Position numbers and translations under genes: made by a program. A DNA stretch of 61,610 nucleotides from Streptomyces flavotricini (lineage in GTDB: Bacteria > Actinomycetota > Actinomycetes > Streptomycetales > Streptomycetaceae): positions 6,561,157 to 6,622,766 of the forward strand of contig NZ_JAINUL010000001.1 of assembly GCF_020639365.1 (NCBI RefSeq), in the 5' to 3' direction. The notes beneath the pieces are model-generated. The model saw only the letters and a program-made list of their open reading frames with translations. It searched no databases and had not been told where the DNA came from. Below, piece after piece: positions 42,622 to 50,671 of this stretch (position 1 is its first letter; each line of letters opens with the position of its first letter).

Positions 42622-42643
42622 CTTCGAATCCATAGATTCGAAG
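42622..42643. promoter_or_regulatory. Perfect 9-bp inverted repeat before a small secreted-protein gene
   Basis: CTTCGAATC and GATTCGAAG flank CATA, 42 nt before ATG 42685. A 22-bp perfectly symmetric site suggests an operator. Spacing differs from the LexA box. Confidence 0.45.
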
Positions 42644-42684
42644 AGAGCGAGCCAGTCCCACCCCGCGTACCCACGGAGGCGGCC

Positions 42685-42885
42685 ATGTCGGCCCCCACGC
42701 ATACACCCGGTCCCCGAGTCCACGGTGCCAGCACCCGGCTGCACTGGTGGGCGCTGGCCCTGCCCGCGCTCGCCTTCTGCCTCCTGCTGCTGCTCCTCGC
42801 CGGCTCCGGCCAGGCACATGCGGCCACCGGCGAAGCCTCCGCGATCCTCCAGGTCACCCAGCAGATCCTGCGCGTCGTCAGCTGA
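42685..42885 (+). CDS. Small membrane or secreted protein, unknown
   Basis: A 66-residue protein with one hydrophobic segment (LHWWALALPALAFCLLLLLL, about residues 19-38) followed by AGSGQAHAATGEASAI, where AHA-A looks like a signal-peptidase site. ATG 42685 has CGGAGG upstream. The remaining ~20 residues would be released or exposed. Unknown function; conserved codon bias is modest. Confidence 0.5.
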   Translation: MSAPTHTPGPRVHGASTRLHWWALALPALAFCLLLLLLAGSGQAHAATGEASAILQVTQQILRVVS

Positions 42886-42888
42886 CCG

Positions 42889-42984
42889 GCCGTCGCGGCC
42901 GAGCGTGCGACCGGGCCCGCGGCCGAACCCGTGATCGGGCCCGCGGCCGAGCCCGCGATCGGGTCCTGCGGCCGACGTCCGCCG
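42889..42984. repeat. 24-bp tandem repeats, about four copies
   Basis: Two near-identical 24-mers (42913-42936, 42937-42960; each starts GGGCCCGCGGCCGA) are flanked by diverged copies before (42889-42912) and after (42961-42984). They fill the gap between the small protein gene and sixA and include the putative terminator region of the former. Confidence 0.65.
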
Positions 42985-43035
42985 AGCCCCCAACACCCTG
43001 AGCTCCGTGGCCCGATTCATGCGAAGCTGGGAGCC

Positions 43036-43557
43036 ATGAGCGCCGACACACCCCGCAGGATCGTCCTCCTCCGGCACGCCAAGGCCGACTGGCCCGAGGT
43101 GCCCGACCACGACCGCCCGCTGGCGGAACGCGGACGCCAGGACGCACCGGCAGCCGGGCTGAAGCTGGCCGAGACCGGCATCGCCTTCGACCTGGCCCTC
43201 TGCTCCACCGCCGCCCGCACCCGCGAGACCTGGAAGCTCGCCGTTCAGGAGATGCCGCACCGGCCGCGCACCTCCTACGAGGAACGGCTGTACGACGCCT
43301 CACCGGGCGAGCTCATCGCCCTGCTCAACGAGACGTCCGACGAGGTCGACGACCTCCTCGTCATCGGCCACAACCCGGGCATGCACGCCCTCGCCGACGC
43401 CCTCTCGGGCCGCGCCGAAGGGGATGCCCTGGCGCGGATGAGCCGCACCGGCTTCCCGACCGCGGCCTTCGCCGTCGTCTCCTTCACCGGCTCATGGAAG
43501 TCCCTGGAGCACGGGGTGGGCACACTGCTGGACTTCTGGACCCCCCAGGACCACTGA
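43036..43557 (+). CDS. sixA: SixA-type phosphohistidine phosphatase
   Basis: A 173-residue histidine phosphatase. The catalytic RHG-like motif is LLRHAKADW (His near residue 14) with DRPLAERGRQDA following, and the second His is in VIGHNPGMHALAD (about residue 113). SixA dephosphorylates phosphohistidine domains of signalling or phosphotransfer proteins. ATG 43036 follows GGGAG. It ends at a strong shared hairpin. Confidence 0.88.
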   Translation: MSADTPRRIVLLRHAKADWPEVPDHDRPLAERGRQDAPAAGLKLAETGIAFDLALCSTAARTRETWKLAVQEMPHRPRTSYEERLYDASPGELIALLNETSDEVDDLLVIGHNPGMHALADALSGRAEGDALARMSRTGFPTAAFAVVSFTGSWKSLEHGVGTLLDFWTPQDH

Positions 43558-43571
43558 GCACCCGTACGCAG

Positions 43572-43622
43572 GTACGAGGACGGGCCCCGGCGCGATCGAT
43601 CCGCCGGGGCCCGTCCTCGTAC
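43572..43622. terminator. Perfect 20-bp bidirectional hairpin between sixA and serB
   Basis: Arms 43572-43591 and 43603-43622 are perfectly complementary around an 11-nt loop. It lies between the convergent stops of sixA and serB. Confidence 0.85.
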
Positions 43623-43635
43623 GTACGCGGGCGTC

Positions 43636-44835
43636 TCAGGTCAGGCCCGCGGCCTCGACCTCTTCCCGGGTGATCCCCAGCAGATACAGCACCGCGTCCA
43701 GGAACGGCACGTTCACCGCCGTGTGCGCGGCCTCGCGCACCACCGGCTTCGCGTTGAACGCCACGCCCAGCCCGGCCGCGTTCAGCATGTCCAGGTCGTT
43801 GGCGCCGTCGCCGATGGCCACCGTCTGGGCCAGCGGTACCCCGGCCTCCGCGGCGAACCGGCGCAGCAGCCGGGCCTTGCCCGCCCGGTCCACGATCTCG
43901 CCGGTGACCCGGCCGGTCAGCCGCCCGTCGACGATCTCCAGGGTGTTGGCCGAGGCGAAGTCCAGCCCCAGCCGCTCCTGCAGATCGTCCGTCACCTGGG
44001 TGAACCCGCCCGAGACCACACCCACCTGGTAGCCGAGCTGCTTGAGGGTGCGGATCAGGGTCCGGGCGCCCGGCGTCAGCCGCACCTCGGAGCGGACCTT
44101 GTCCACGACCGAGGCGTCCAGCCCGGCCAGCAGCTTCACGCGGGCGTGCAGCGACTGCTCGAAGTCCAGCTCCCCGCGCATGGCCCGCTCGGTCACCTCG
44201 GCGACCTCGGCCTCGCAGCCCGCGTGCGCGGCGAACAGCTCGATGACCTCGTCCTGGATGAGGGTCGAGTCCACGTCCATGACGACCAGGCGCTGCGCCC
44301 GGCGGTGCAGCCCGGCCGAGACCACGGCCACGTCCACGCCGATGTGGGAGGCGGCGGTGGCCAGCTCGGTGCGCAGCGGCCCGGTCTCCACACCGGAGAC
44401 GGCGAACTCGACGGCCGTCACCGGGTACTTGGCGAGCCGGAAGATGCGGTCGATGTTGCCGCCGGTCGCGGTGATGCGGGAGGCGATGGCGGCCGTGGAC
44501 TCGGCGGTCAGCGGATGCCCGAGCACGGTGACATGGGAACGGCCGCTGCCGCGCGGCCGGTTGTCACCGGTGCCGGAGAGGATCTCGGCCTGCAGCTTCA
44601 GCGAGTCGGCCCAGCTGTGGACGGTGGCCCGCAGCTCGCCCTCGCCGCTGCCGGCGGGCTGGGTGACGAGGGCGCACAGGACGATGCGGCCACGGGTGAC
44701 GACCTGCTCGATGTCGACGACGTCGACGGAGTAGGCGGCGAGGGTGTCGAACAGCCCGGCGGTGATCCCGGGACGGTCCTTGCCGAAGATCTTGACGAGG
44801 AGGGTGGGGACGTCGGAGGTCTGCGAAGCGCTCAT
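43636..44835 (-). CDS. serB: Phosphoserine phosphatase with ACT domains
   Basis: A 399-residue HAD phosphatase for the last step of serine synthesis. Two ACT-like regions (LLVKIFGKDRPGITAGLFDT, about residues 12-31, and VTVLGHPLTAESTAAIASRI) precede the HAD core: MDVDSTLIQDEVIE (nucleophile Asp), VGVVSGGFTQV, and IGDGANDLDMLNAAGLGVAF. ATG 44835 has GAGGG upstream. The N-terminal ACT pair suggests serine feedback control. Recalled as SCO1808. Confidence 0.93.
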   Translation of the reverse strand: MSASQTSDVPTLLVKIFGKDRPGITAGLFDTLAAYSVDVVDIEQVVTRGRIVLCALVTQPAGSGEGELRATVHSWADSLKLQAEILSGTGDNRPRGSGRSHVTVLGHPLTAESTAAIASRITATGGNIDRIFRLAKYPVTAVEFAVSGVETGPLRTELATAASHIGVDVAVVSAGLHRRAQRLVVMDVDSTLIQDEVIELFAAHAGCEAEVAEVTERAMRGELDFEQSLHARVKLLAGLDASVVDKVRSEVRLTPGARTLIRTLKQLGYQVGVVSGGFTQVTDDLQERLGLDFASANTLEIVDGRLTGRVTGEIVDRAGKARLLRRFAAEAGVPLAQTVAIGDGANDLDMLNAAGLGVAFNAKPVVREAAHTAVNVPFLDAVLYLLGITREEVEAAGLT

Positions 44836-45064
44836 GGTGCCCTCACCGTATCTTCCCGTCCTGCCCGCCAGGACCCCCGTCCCACCTGCCGGAACCATTT
44901 TCCGGCGCGGGGCCCTCCGGCGCCGCCGCAGCGCGGGCGTCCGGGGGACGGCGGGGGAGTGGCGGCGGGGTGAACACGGGCCGGCGGGGAGGTGGCGGGG
45001 GGCTCGGGGCAGAGCGGTGGCCGAGCGTGTTCGATTCGATGCGCCCCGCTCCCTTCCCGGCGTC

Positions 45065-46597
45065 TCAGCCCGGCGGCCCCAGCGGTGGCGGCGGGGGAGG
45101 AGGCGGAGGCGGGGTGAACGGCGGGCGGTGGCGGGGCGCCGGGCGCCCGGCGGGCCTCCGGGGCAGCCGGGTGACCGTGACGTCCCAGGAGCCGTCCGGC
45201 TCGGCGCAGGGCTCGGGCCCGGGGCCGAGCCCGGGCTCCGGAAGGGCGTACGGGGACGGCCGCCCGGACGGGGGCCCGTACGCGGCCGTCGGCGCCTGCG
45301 GGGCCGGTCCTGCCGCCCCGCCGCCCCCGGCGGGGCGGGGCACGGGTTCCGCCGGCCGGCGCCGCCCCGCCAGCAGCGCCCCCGCCCCGCCCGCGGCCGC
45401 GCCCCACGCCGCCCCGAGCAGCAGCGCGTACAGCGCGTCCCCCCGCAGCTCCACCCCGGCGTGCACCGCGTCGGCGCCGAGCACCGACAGCGAGCCGTCC
45501 ACGGACACCCCCGTCAGCAGCGCCAGCACCGCCAGCGCCACCCCGGTCGCGGCGGACAGCCGAGCCGCGCACGCCGCGACCGCGCGCCCCGGAGTCCGTA
45601 CGGCCGCCAGCACACCGGCGCAGAGCAGCAGCAGCCCCGCCCCCGCGACCAGCAGCCAGATCCGCCCGTCGTACTCCGCGAGCCGGGACACCGTCACCGG
45701 AGCGGGCGCCCCCAGCAGATCGTCCAGCGGATCCGGCAGCAGCCGGCCCGGCGTGCCCGTGGCCCGCCCGTCGAACGGAACGAGCAACCCCAGCAGCACC
45801 CCGGTCCACGCCCCGTTCGGCGCCCCCAGCAGCGCCGCGCCCAGCACCCGCCCCGGATGCTCGTCGCCCGCGGCCGCCCACACCGCGGCCCCCAGCCCGG
45901 CCGCCACCGCCAGCAGCAAGGCCGTCACCAGCGCCGACACCGCGGGCCGCAGCCGCGCGAACGCCGCCGGCCCGCGCCGCGAAGCCAGCAGCGCCACCGC
46001 CAGTACGGCCAGCACCCACACCCCCGCGCCCAGCAGCGTCGGCCCGGACTCCACCGAGAACCCCACCCGGGCCCGGGTCTCGACGAGGTCCCCGACGCGG
46101 TCCGGGAGCAGCCCGCCGAGGTCCCCGATCCCCGGGACCACCTTCGCCGGCGGGGTCCCCGGCAGCCGCGCCCCGTCCAGGGTGACCACGTCGCGCCCGG
46201 CCCGGGCCAGCCCGCCCGCCGCGGCGACGAGCAGCACCGCCACGGAGGCCGCCCGGGCGGCGAGTTCCCCGCGCGGCGCCCCGGTCCGGATCGAACGCAG
46301 GAAGATCCGGGCCAGGACCAGCGCCCCGGCCAGCCCCACCCCGAGGGGCATGACGTCCAGTGAGGACTGCGCCCCCGGCCCGGTGATCCCGAGGACCGAC
46401 ACGTCCCCCGACGGGGTGACCGTGCCACCGATCGCGAGCACCACCACCGCGGCGGTCATCGCCCCGAGCGAGCCGCCCGCGGCGTCGGCGCCCAGGAGAC
46501 GGAGCCCCAGGGCGGCGACCGCGGCCATGGTGACGAGGGCCCAGCCGGTGGCGGCGACGCCCGACACGACCACGTCTCCCCAGCGAATGCGGCGCAT
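45065..46597 (-). CDS. Streptophobe-family hydrophobic membrane protein
   Basis: About 510 residues, extremely hydrophobic, with roughly 11 membrane segments. It begins MRRIRWGDVVVSGVAATGWA and continues LVTMAAVAALGLRLLGADAA, which matches the streptophobe family as I remember it. The last ~100 residues are soluble and Pro/Gly/Ala-rich, ending in a run of prolines (PPFTPPPPPPPPPPLGPP). ATG 46597. Function of the family unknown. The 229 bp after it, before serB, contain nothing I can assign. Confidence 0.8.
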   Translation of the reverse strand: MRRIRWGDVVVSGVAATGWALVTMAAVAALGLRLLGADAAGGSLGAMTAAVVVLAIGGTVTPSGDVSVLGITGPGAQSSLDVMPLGVGLAGALVLARIFLRSIRTGAPRGELAARAASVAVLLVAAAGGLARAGRDVVTLDGARLPGTPPAKVVPGIGDLGGLLPDRVGDLVETRARVGFSVESGPTLLGAGVWVLAVLAVALLASRRGPAAFARLRPAVSALVTALLLAVAAGLGAAVWAAAGDEHPGRVLGAALLGAPNGAWTGVLLGLLVPFDGRATGTPGRLLPDPLDDLLGAPAPVTVSRLAEYDGRIWLLVAGAGLLLLCAGVLAAVRTPGRAVAACAARLSAATGVALAVLALLTGVSVDGSLSVLGADAVHAGVELRGDALYALLLGAAWGAAAGGAGALLAGRRRPAEPVPRPAGGGGAAGPAPQAPTAAYGPPSGRPSPYALPEPGLGPGPEPCAEPDGSWDVTVTRLPRRPAGRPAPRHRPPFTPPPPPPPPPPLGPPG

Positions 46598-46788
46598 GCG
46601 TACCCCCGGTGCGTGTCGAGCGTGCGTGCCGAGCGGGACGGGGTCGAACCAGGGCGAGAAGTCCCGTATCTCACTCTCCGGGTGACTTTCGCCCCCGTCA
46701 ACGGGCAGGCGTAGACGCCCCGGGAAGGCCCCGATTCCACATGTGGCCGCAGGCCTGAAATAGTTCCCCCGGATGTTCGCCATCCCTA

Positions 46789-46818
46789 GACTCCCTGACG
46801 TCGGACTCCCTGGCGTCA
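46789..46818 (+). repeat. 15-bp direct repeat upstream of the FHA-ABC gene
   Basis: GACTCCCTGACGTCG (46789-46803) is followed directly by GACTCCCTGGCGTCA (46804-46818), differing at two positions. The block lies 33 nt before the start codon and overlaps a -10-like TAGACT (46787-46792), so it may be an operator or a leader element. Confidence 0.5.
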
Positions 46819-46851
46819 GGGGGATTCTCGGGGGACTTAAGTGGGGCTGGA

Positions 46852-49383
46852 GTGCCGGAACTCGTACTGGAATTGAATGGAAGGACCTGGACGCTCGATC
46901 CGTCCAGGTCGTACTCGTTGGGGCGCGACCCCCAGGGAGACGTGGTCATCGACGACGCCCGGGTGTCGTGGCGGCATGCCACCATCGCCTGGAACGGCCG
47001 GGGTTGGGGCATTGAGGACCACGGCAGCACCAACGGAACCTACGTGCGCGGCGCGCGGGTCCAGCAGACCGAGCTCGTGCCCGGTACGCCGGTGCACCTG
47101 GGCAACGCCACCGACGGCCCGCGGCTGAATCTGAGCGCAGCCGCCGCGCCGCAGCAGGCCGTACCGCAGCAGGCGGCGCCCGCCTACCAGGCACCGGCTC
47201 CCGCCTACCAGGCCCCGGCCCAGCAGGCCGCCCCCGCCTACCAGGCTCCGGCCCAGGCGCAGGCCCACCAGCCGCAGCAGCAGGCCTGGCAGCAGCAGCC
47301 CCAGCAGGCCGCCCACCAGCAGCCGCAGCAGCCGCACGTCCCTCAGCAGCAGGGCGCGGGCCCCGCCTACGGCGGTGACCGCAGCCCGACCACGTTCCAC
47401 CAGATCGCCGTCGGCCGCGTCATGCGGATCGGCCGCGCCCTGGAGAACGAGCTGGTCGTCTCGGACCTCCAGGTCTCGCGCCTCCACGCGGAGTTCCGCT
47501 CCACGGGCGGCCGCTTCGAGATCCACGACCTCGGCAGCCACAACGGCACCTACGTCAACGGCCAGCCGCTGCCCAAGTCCGGCACCGCGCTGCTCGGCCC
47601 GAACGACATCGTCGGCGTCGGCCACTCGACGTTCCGCATCGTCGGGGACCGGCTCGAGGAGTTCGTCGACACCGGTGACGTCTCCTTCTCGGCCCGCCAC
47701 CTCACGGTCACGGTCGACGGTGGCAAGCAGATCCTCAAGGACGTCACCTTCGGCGTCCCGGAGAAGTCGCTCATCGGCGTCATCGGCCCCTCCGGCTCCG
47801 GAAAGTCGACGCTGCTCAAGGCGCTGACGGGCTACCGGCCCGCCAACCAGGGCGACGTCCTCTACGACAACCGCAACCTGTACAAGCAGTTCGCGGAGCT
47901 CCGCCAGCGCATCGGCCTGGTCCCGCAGGACGACATCCTGCACAAGGAGCTGAAGGTCAGCACGGCCCTCAAGTACGCGGCCAAGCTCCGCTTCCCCGGC
48001 GACACCGCCGAGGCCGAGCGCGCCGCCCGCATCAACGAGGTCCTGCGCGAGCTCAAGCTCGACATCCACAAGGACAAGAAGATCACCTCGCTCTCCGGTG
48101 GTCAGCGCAAGCGCGTGTCCGTGGCGCTGGAGCTCCTCACCAAGCCCTCGCTGATCTTCCTGGACGAGCCCACCTCGGGCCTCGACCCGGGCATGGACCG
48201 CGACGTCATGCAGCTGCTGCGCGGCCTCGCGGACGACGGCCGCACGGTCCTCGTCGTCACCCACTCCGTCGCCGAGCTGTCGCTGTGCGACAAGCTGCTG
48301 GTCATGGCCCCGGGCGGTTCGGTCGCGTACTTCGGCCCGCCGGACGAGGCGCTGAACTTCTTCGGCTACAGCACGTGGGCGGACGTCTTCTCCGCGTTCG
48401 AGAACTACCGCGACTACGACTGGGCCGGCCGCTGGAAGGGCTCGCAGCACTACCAGCTGTACGCCGCCGACCTCGACGCGGTCGCCCCGCAGCAGGTCGC
48501 CATGCCGCCGATGCAGCAGATGATGCCGCCGAAGGCGCAGGGCTGGGGCGACCAGCTGTGGACCCTGATCCGCCGCTACGTCTCGGTGATCGCGTCCGAC
48601 AAGGGCTTCATGGCCCTGATGCTGATCCTGCCCGCCGTCCTGGGCATCGTCTCGACGGTCATCCCCGCGACCTTCGGCCTCGCCCCGCCGAAGCCGCCGT
48701 CCCGGTTCAACGGCGACGCCGGCACGATCATGCTGATCCTCTGCGTGGGCATGTGCTTCTCGGGCGCCGCGAACTCGGTCCGTGAGCTGATCAAGGAACG
48801 GGTCATCTACGAGCGCGAGCGCGCCACCGGTCTGTCCCGGTCGGCGTACCTCATGTCGAAGGTGATCGTCCTCGGCTTCATCACGGCCATCCAGGGCGCG
48901 GTCATCTGCGCCATCGGCTTCGTCCCGCGCGACCTGCCCACCGAGGGCCTGCTCATGCCGCCGGCCGTCGAGCTGTGCCTGTCGGTCACCGCGCTCGGCT
49001 TCACGTCGATGATGTTCGGCCTGGTGATCTCCTCGCTGGTGAAGACCGCCGAGAAGACCATGCCGCTGCTGGTCATGTTCGCGATCGTCCAGGTCGTCTT
49101 CACCGGCATCCTCTTCCAGGTGTACGACTCGCCGGGCCTGGAGCAGTTCGCCTGGCTGATGCCGTCGCGCTGGGCGGTCGCCGCCGCGGGCACCACGCTC
49201 GACCTCGGCAAGCTCATGCCGCCGTGGGACCAGCAGAACCCGACCAACACCGACCCGCTGTGGGAGCACTCCGTCGCGCAGTGGGGCGTGAACATCACGA
49301 TCCTGCTGCTCATCGGAGTGGCCTGCGGCTTCGCGGTGCAGAAGCTGCTGCGCCGCCACGAGCCCGAGGTCATGCGCAACTAG
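46852..49383 (+). CDS. ABC transporter with two N-terminal FHA domains
   Basis: An 843-residue fusion: FHA1 (about residues 1-90; SLGRDPQGDVVIDDARVSWRH, GSTNGTYV), a ~80-residue Gln/Ala/Pro linker with PAYQAPA repeats, FHA2 (about 190-260; MRIGRALENELVVSDLQVSR, GSHNGTYVNG), an ATPase (GPSGSGKST, SLSGGQRKRVSVALE, LIFLDEPTSGLD) and a C-terminal permease with six helices (ABCG-like half-transporter). FHA domains bind phosphothreonine, so a Ser/Thr kinase probably controls it. GTG 46852. Substrate unknown. Confidence 0.92.
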   Translation: MPELVLELNGRTWTLDPSRSYSLGRDPQGDVVIDDARVSWRHATIAWNGRGWGIEDHGSTNGTYVRGARVQQTELVPGTPVHLGNATDGPRLNLSAAAAPQQAVPQQAAPAYQAPAPAYQAPAQQAAPAYQAPAQAQAHQPQQQAWQQQPQQAAHQQPQQPHVPQQQGAGPAYGGDRSPTTFHQIAVGRVMRIGRALENELVVSDLQVSRLHAEFRSTGGRFEIHDLGSHNGTYVNGQPLPKSGTALLGPNDIVGVGHSTFRIVGDRLEEFVDTGDVSFSARHLTVTVDGGKQILKDVTFGVPEKSLIGVIGPSGSGKSTLLKALTGYRPANQGDVLYDNRNLYKQFAELRQRIGLVPQDDILHKELKVSTALKYAAKLRFPGDTAEAERAARINEVLRELKLDIHKDKKITSLSGGQRKRVSVALELLTKPSLIFLDEPTSGLDPGMDRDVMQLLRGLADDGRTVLVVTHSVAELSLCDKLLVMAPGGSVAYFGPPDEALNFFGYSTWADVFSAFENYRDYDWAGRWKGSQHYQLYAADLDAVAPQQVAMPPMQQMMPPKAQGWGDQLWTLIRRYVSVIASDKGFMALMLILPAVLGIVSTVIPATFGLAPPKPPSRFNGDAGTIMLILCVGMCFSGAANSVRELIKERVIYERERATGLSRSAYLMSKVIVLGFITAIQGAVICAIGFVPRDLPTEGLLMPPAVELCLSVTALGFTSMMFGLVISSLVKTAEKTMPLLVMFAIVQVVFTGILFQVYDSPGLEQFAWLMPSRWAVAAAGTTLDLGKLMPPWDQQNPTNTDPLWEHSVAQWGVNITILLLIGVACGFAVQKLLRRHEPEVMRN

Positions 49384-49415
49384 CCGGCCCGCTCCGGCGC
49401 AGCCCCACGGACAAA

Positions 49416-49458
49416 CGCCTCAGGGCGGCACCCGGACACCGGGTGCCGCCCTGAGGCG
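49416..49458. terminator. Perfect 20-bp hairpin after the FHA-ABC gene
   Basis: Arms 49416-49435 and 49439-49458 are perfectly complementary around ACA, between convergent stops of the FHA-ABC gene and the transglycosylase gene. Confidence 0.85.
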
Positions 49459-49485
49459 CATGGGGGGTTGCTACGCCCGTCGCCG

Positions 49486-50199
49486 TCAGTAGGCGCTGTT
49501 GACGTTGTCGATCGAGCCGTAACGGTCGGCGGCGTAGTTGGCCGCGGCGACGATGTTGGCGACCGGGTGGTACTGGTCCAGCGGGGTGCCCGGGACGTGG
49601 TACGCGAGGAAGGTCGGCTTGATGACCTGGAGCAGGCCCTTCGAGGGGATGCCGTTCTGGGCGTTGATGTCCCAGTTGTTGATCGCCCGCGGGTTGCCGC
49701 TCGACTCGCGCATGATGTTCTTGTACAGGCCGTTGTACGTGCCCGGAATCTTGTGCGCCTTCATGATCGCCAGCGACTCCTTGATCCAGCCGTCAAGGTT
49801 GTTCGCGTAGACCGGCTTGCGGACGGTGGAACGGCTGGCAGCCGCCTTCGCCTCGCGGTCCTTCTTCGCCTTGGCCTCGGCGTCGGCCTTCGCCTTCGCG
49901 GCGTCGGCCTTGGCCTTGGCGGCGGCGGCCTTGGCCTTGATCGCGGCCTCGACCTTCGCGGCGTCCGTGGCCAGCTTCGACTGGGCGCTGAGGTGCTGCA
50001 CGGTCTTGGCCTGGACACCCTCGACAGTCTGGGTCCACGCCACGGGGGCGGCGGTCACGGTCGTACCGGCGTCGGCGGAGCCGGCGGGGACGACGGTGGC
50101 GGCCAGGGCGGCGGCGCCGATGGTGGCGAACGCGGCGAAGGACATCTTGTGCGCCTTCGTCAGACGACGACTGTGGCCGGGGGTGCTGGTCTTGGACAT
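49486..50199 (-). CDS. Secreted SLT-type transglycosylase
   Basis: A 237-residue exported protein. Signal peptide about residues 1-44 (FAAFATIGAAALAATVVPAG, cleavage near SADAG); a Lys/Ala-rich coiled-coil stretch about residues 85-122; a C-terminal SLT domain starting near residue 130 (KNIMRESSGNPRAINNWDIN, with the catalytic Glu in MRESSGNP) and ending YAADRYGSIDNVNSAY. It cleaves peptidoglycan glycan chains. ATG 50199 has GAGG about 10 nt upstream. It has a long structured 5' leader, so expression may be post-transcriptionally controlled. Confidence 0.87.
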   Translation of the reverse strand: MSKTSTPGHSRRLTKAHKMSFAAFATIGAAALAATVVPAGSADAGTTVTAAPVAWTQTVEGVQAKTVQHLSAQSKLATDAAKVEAAIKAKAAAAKAKADAAKAKADAEAKAKKDREAKAAASRSTVRKPVYANNLDGWIKESLAIMKAHKIPGTYNGLYKNIMRESSGNPRAINNWDINAQNGIPSKGLLQVIKPTFLAYHVPGTPLDQYHPVANIVAAANYAADRYGSIDNVNSAY

Positions 50200-50235
50200 G
50201 CGTAGCAACCTCTTCGAATCGGGGAGCCGCAGGAA

Positions 50236-50266
50236 AGCGCCGCTCGGATCCGGGATCCGCGGCGCT
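50236..50266 (-). terminator. Hairpin close to the transglycosylase start (possible attenuator)
   Basis: On the minus strand AGCGCCGC pairs with GCGGCGCT across a 15-nt loop, followed by TTTCC, 37 nt before the ATG. The position suggests an attenuator or expression platform rather than an end-of-gene terminator. Confidence 0.4.
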
Positions 50267-50330
50267 GTGCGACGGGAGCAATTCTTAGCGGCGGCAAAAT
50301 CGCCTGGCAAAGGTGTGACGTACGATCCCG

Positions 50331-50421
50331 CTTAGTGGATCAGGGGGCTGCGACGAGGCCGGAATTCCAGGCCACGCGCTAGGCGTGGCAGCGCTGACAC
50401 GGTCTTTATTTATCCACTAGG
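50331..50421 (-). ncRNA. Candidate structured leader RNA of the transglycosylase gene
   Basis: In the ~470-bp gap between divergent genes, CTTAGTGGAT (50331-50340) can pair with ATCCACTAGG (50412-50421), eight Watson-Crick pairs plus a wobble. They enclose smaller hairpins (minus strand CCACGC-CTAGC-GCGTGG and GGCC-TGGAATTCC-GGCC). This looks like a multi-branch RNA fold; I do not recognise the class, and it does not match the c-di-AMP (ydaO) consensus I remember. Alternatively, the A/T-rich GATAAATAAA inside it is part of a promoter. The rest of the gap has a 12-bp palindrome at 50497-50508 and no gene. Confidence 0.4.
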
Positions 50422-50671
50422 CGCCTTCGTAAGTGACGTGGGTCCTATGCGCGGGCTCACATCGGCCATGTAACGGTCTCACCATGTGTTGCGAAAGCAA
50501 TGCATTGCGTAACGGAATTCTCCACCCTGAGGACCACAAGCCCGCCGCCTGCCTCATCCCCAGGGCAGAGAAGCACCCCCCGGCCCCCTCCCCGAGGAGG
50601 AGGACACACCGCCCCCAGCCCTAGGGCCCCAGCCCGATCCCGCAGGTCAGGGCCGCGAGTACGGTGAGCCC

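Noticed and set aside
42622..42643. LexA/SOS box
   Set aside because: The spacing between CGAA and TTCG is 8 nt, not the 6 nt of the actinobacterial SOS box.
46837..49359. 840-codon minus-strand open frame across the FHA-ABC gene
   Set aside because: Antisense shadow of a gene with complete FHA, Walker and signature motifs; composition is Arg/Asp/Gly/Val-rich and low-complexity.
50200..50460. c-di-AMP (ydaO) riboswitch upstream of the transglycosylase
   Set aside because: The conserved GTCAGCTAACC-GGTAGGCG-type core that I remember is absent on the minus strand.
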